Of a stretch of DNA of 64,000 bases, positions 63,182-64,000 are shown in pieces. Source of the DNA: Deltaproteobacteria bacterium (GTDB lineage: Bacteria; Desulfobacterota; DSM-4660; Desulfatiglandales; Desulfatiglandaceae); NCBI GenBank assembly GCA_019309145.1, contig JAFDGR010000004.1, forward strand, positions 1 through 64,000. The letters are read 5' to 3'. Every line of letters begins with the position of its first letter. Positions within the stretch are counted from its first letter, which is position 1. Both the position numbers and the translations under genes were made by a program. The notes under the pieces are model-generated. The model was not told the DNA's origin, ran no database searches, and was given only the letters and a program-made list of their open reading frames with translations.

Positions 63182-64000
63182 ATGGGCGGTGATCTCTCCA
63201 TTATGGTTGTCCGGGGTCTCGGCAAGGTCAGGCGTTTCAAGGCGTCTTTCTTCCTCCTCCTTGCGAGTGCCCTTTTTCTGGCCGTTTTTATCATTTTCTC
63301 CATCTTTGCCATCAACGAGTATTTTGCGGGGCGGCGGGAAAACGCTGACCTCAGAAAACAGCTTTCAGCGCTGGAACAGGGGCAAAGTCAAGCCCACCAG
63401 AGGTTATATCGCATGCAGCAAAAGGTTGCCCTGCTGGAAAGCTATATCCGCCTTCTGGAAAAGCCCTCTGCCAGGACCAAACCGGAGGCCTACTCCGAGC
63501 CGGCAGAAAAATCACCTGATGTCCCTGGAAATCCGCCGGAAGTGACAGCCCGGGAAAAGACCGCGGTACCCGTCGTCACCGGCAAACCTCCGAAAGTGAC
63601 AGAAAAAGAAAAAACACCAATATCCGAAGAGCCGAAAAAGGCACCGGCACTGGCAAAACAGGAAAAGGGGCAGGAACAGGCGAAACAGCAACAGGAACCG
63701 GAAACGGAAAAGCCATTGGTTTCGGTCCGGAACGTCACGTTTCAGCGCAAGAATACCCGGCTGATCGTTTCTTTCAAACTGGCAAAGACGGCCGAAGACG
63801 CCATTCCCCTGCGGGGGTATCTGCACATGATTATCGTGGACAAAAATGTTACCCCCCCACAGGTCCGCACCTTTCCTCACGAGGTGCTGAAAGACGGTAT
63901 TCCCGTGAGTTACAAGCGGGGACAACTTTTCGTCATCAAGCATTTCAGGGTCGTGCGCGGGAAATTCTTTCTCGGCGGAACAAAACAATCTCCCACTTCC
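63182..64000 (+). CDS. single-span membrane protein, 3' end beyond the window
   Basis: The reading frame is open for 273 codons to the window end. One transmembrane helix at about 23-46 (FFLLLASALFLAVFIIFS) is followed by a coiled-coil (about 57-95: RENADLRKQLSALEQGQSQA), then a Pro/Glu/Lys-rich linker with repeats of PPxVT and EK (about 100-180), and a C-terminal beta-rich domain starting VSVRNVTFQRKNTRLIVSF. This suggests an envelope-spanning linker protein with a periplasmic domain. I do not recognise a family. The start at ATG 63182 is provisional; ATG 63203 is an alternative. Confidence 0.7.
   Translation, partial: MGGDLSIMVVRGLGKVRRFKASFFLLLASALFLAVFIIFSIFAINEYFAGRRENADLRKQLSALEQGQSQAHQRLYRMQQKVALLESYIRLLEKPSARTKPEAYSEPAEKSPDVPGNPPEVTAREKTAVPVVTGKPPKVTEKEKTPISEEPKKAPALAKQEKGQEQAKQQQEPETEKPLVSVRNVTFQRKNTRLIVSFKLAKTAEDAIPLRGYLHMIIVDKNVTPPQVRTFPHEVLKDGIPVSYKRGQLFVIKHFRVVRGKFFLGGTKQSPTS

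Noticed and set aside
1-64000. tRNA, rRNA, CRISPR arrays, insertion sequences or prophage
   Set aside because: Intergenic regions were read for cloverleaf, regular spacer repeats and transposase fragments; none was found, although a covariance-model search would be more sensitive.

Overview
The window comes from a sulfate-reducing bacterium of the Desulfobacterota (former Deltaproteobacteria). It carries dissimilatory sulfite reductase genes dsrA, dsrB and dsrD, the substrate protein dsrC, a dsrN-type cbiA, many heterodisulfide-reductase (Hdr)-like flavin/iron-sulfur proteins, two sigma-54 two-component systems and an Elp3-like radical SAM protein. Nearly all of the DNA is coding. No tRNA, rRNA, CRISPR array, transposase or phage gene was recognised.

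Layout. (1) 1-4.1 kb: a four-gene hdr-like operon (HdrC, HdrB, a short HdrA-like flavoprotein, and an HdrA-ferredoxin-MvhD fusion) behind a good sigma-70 promoter. (2) 4.1-14.9 kb: a branched-chain amino acid operon, cimA-leuA-leuC-leuD-ilvB-ilvN-ilvC-leuB plus a nitrilase. It is preceded by a classical transcription attenuator: a 37-residue leader peptide rich in Ile, Leu and Val, with mutually exclusive antiterminator and terminator hairpins. (3) 15-21.7 kb: the dsr locus, with dsrC and dsrN on the minus strand divergent from dsrABD, then a TPR protein and a CxxC-rich (YkgJ-like) gene broken by a 13-bp tandem duplication. (4) 21.6-31 kb: unknown proteins (a small minus-strand operon with an FmdB zinc ribbon), ATP-grasp, YjbQ, pyrR, then rnc, an Elp3-like gene and era. 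(5) 31-39.9 kb: a sigma-54 two-component pair, a threonine dehydratase-like enzyme, a BON lipoprotein, pyruvate kinase, cold-shock protein, threonine dehydrogenase and an MFS transporter. (6) 39.9-52.7 kb: an eight-gene minus-strand operon of Hdr, MvhD and GltD/NfnB-like modules. (7) 53-58.5 kb: a PAS/GAF sensor kinase, a sigma-54 response regulator, archaemetzincin, and a Cys-rich GcvH-like protein behind a sigma-54 promoter. (8) 58.6-64 kb: an IscU-like protein, DUF89 and DUF364 proteins, two Gly/Arg/Tyr-rich DUF5320 proteins with a palindromic operator, purB, and a membrane protein that runs off the end.

The most striking region is 39.9-52.7 kb. Four of its eight genes are interrupted by exactly one in-frame TGA at a position where the protein family has a conserved cysteine. 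Each TGA is followed 15-20 nt later by a small stem-loop with G in the loop. These are best read as selenocysteine codons: two HdrA proteins (one a 1485-residue HdrA-GltD-HdrA fusion) and two MvhD proteins. Conventional gene calling would split all four. The operon looks like a membrane-independent electron-transfer or electron-bifurcating complex that links NAD(P)H, ferredoxin and a thiol/disulfide partner. It may serve sulfite reduction through DsrC, but that is inference. It is transcribed divergently from a sensor kinase/sigma-54 regulator pair.

Working together: DsrAB with DsrD and DsrC reduces sulfite, and DsrN is thought to amidate the siroheme. Hdr-type complexes are candidate electron donors or acceptors for the DsrC/thiol pool. 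The attenuated operon makes Leu, Val and (through citramalate) Ile, although ilvD and a transaminase are not in this window.
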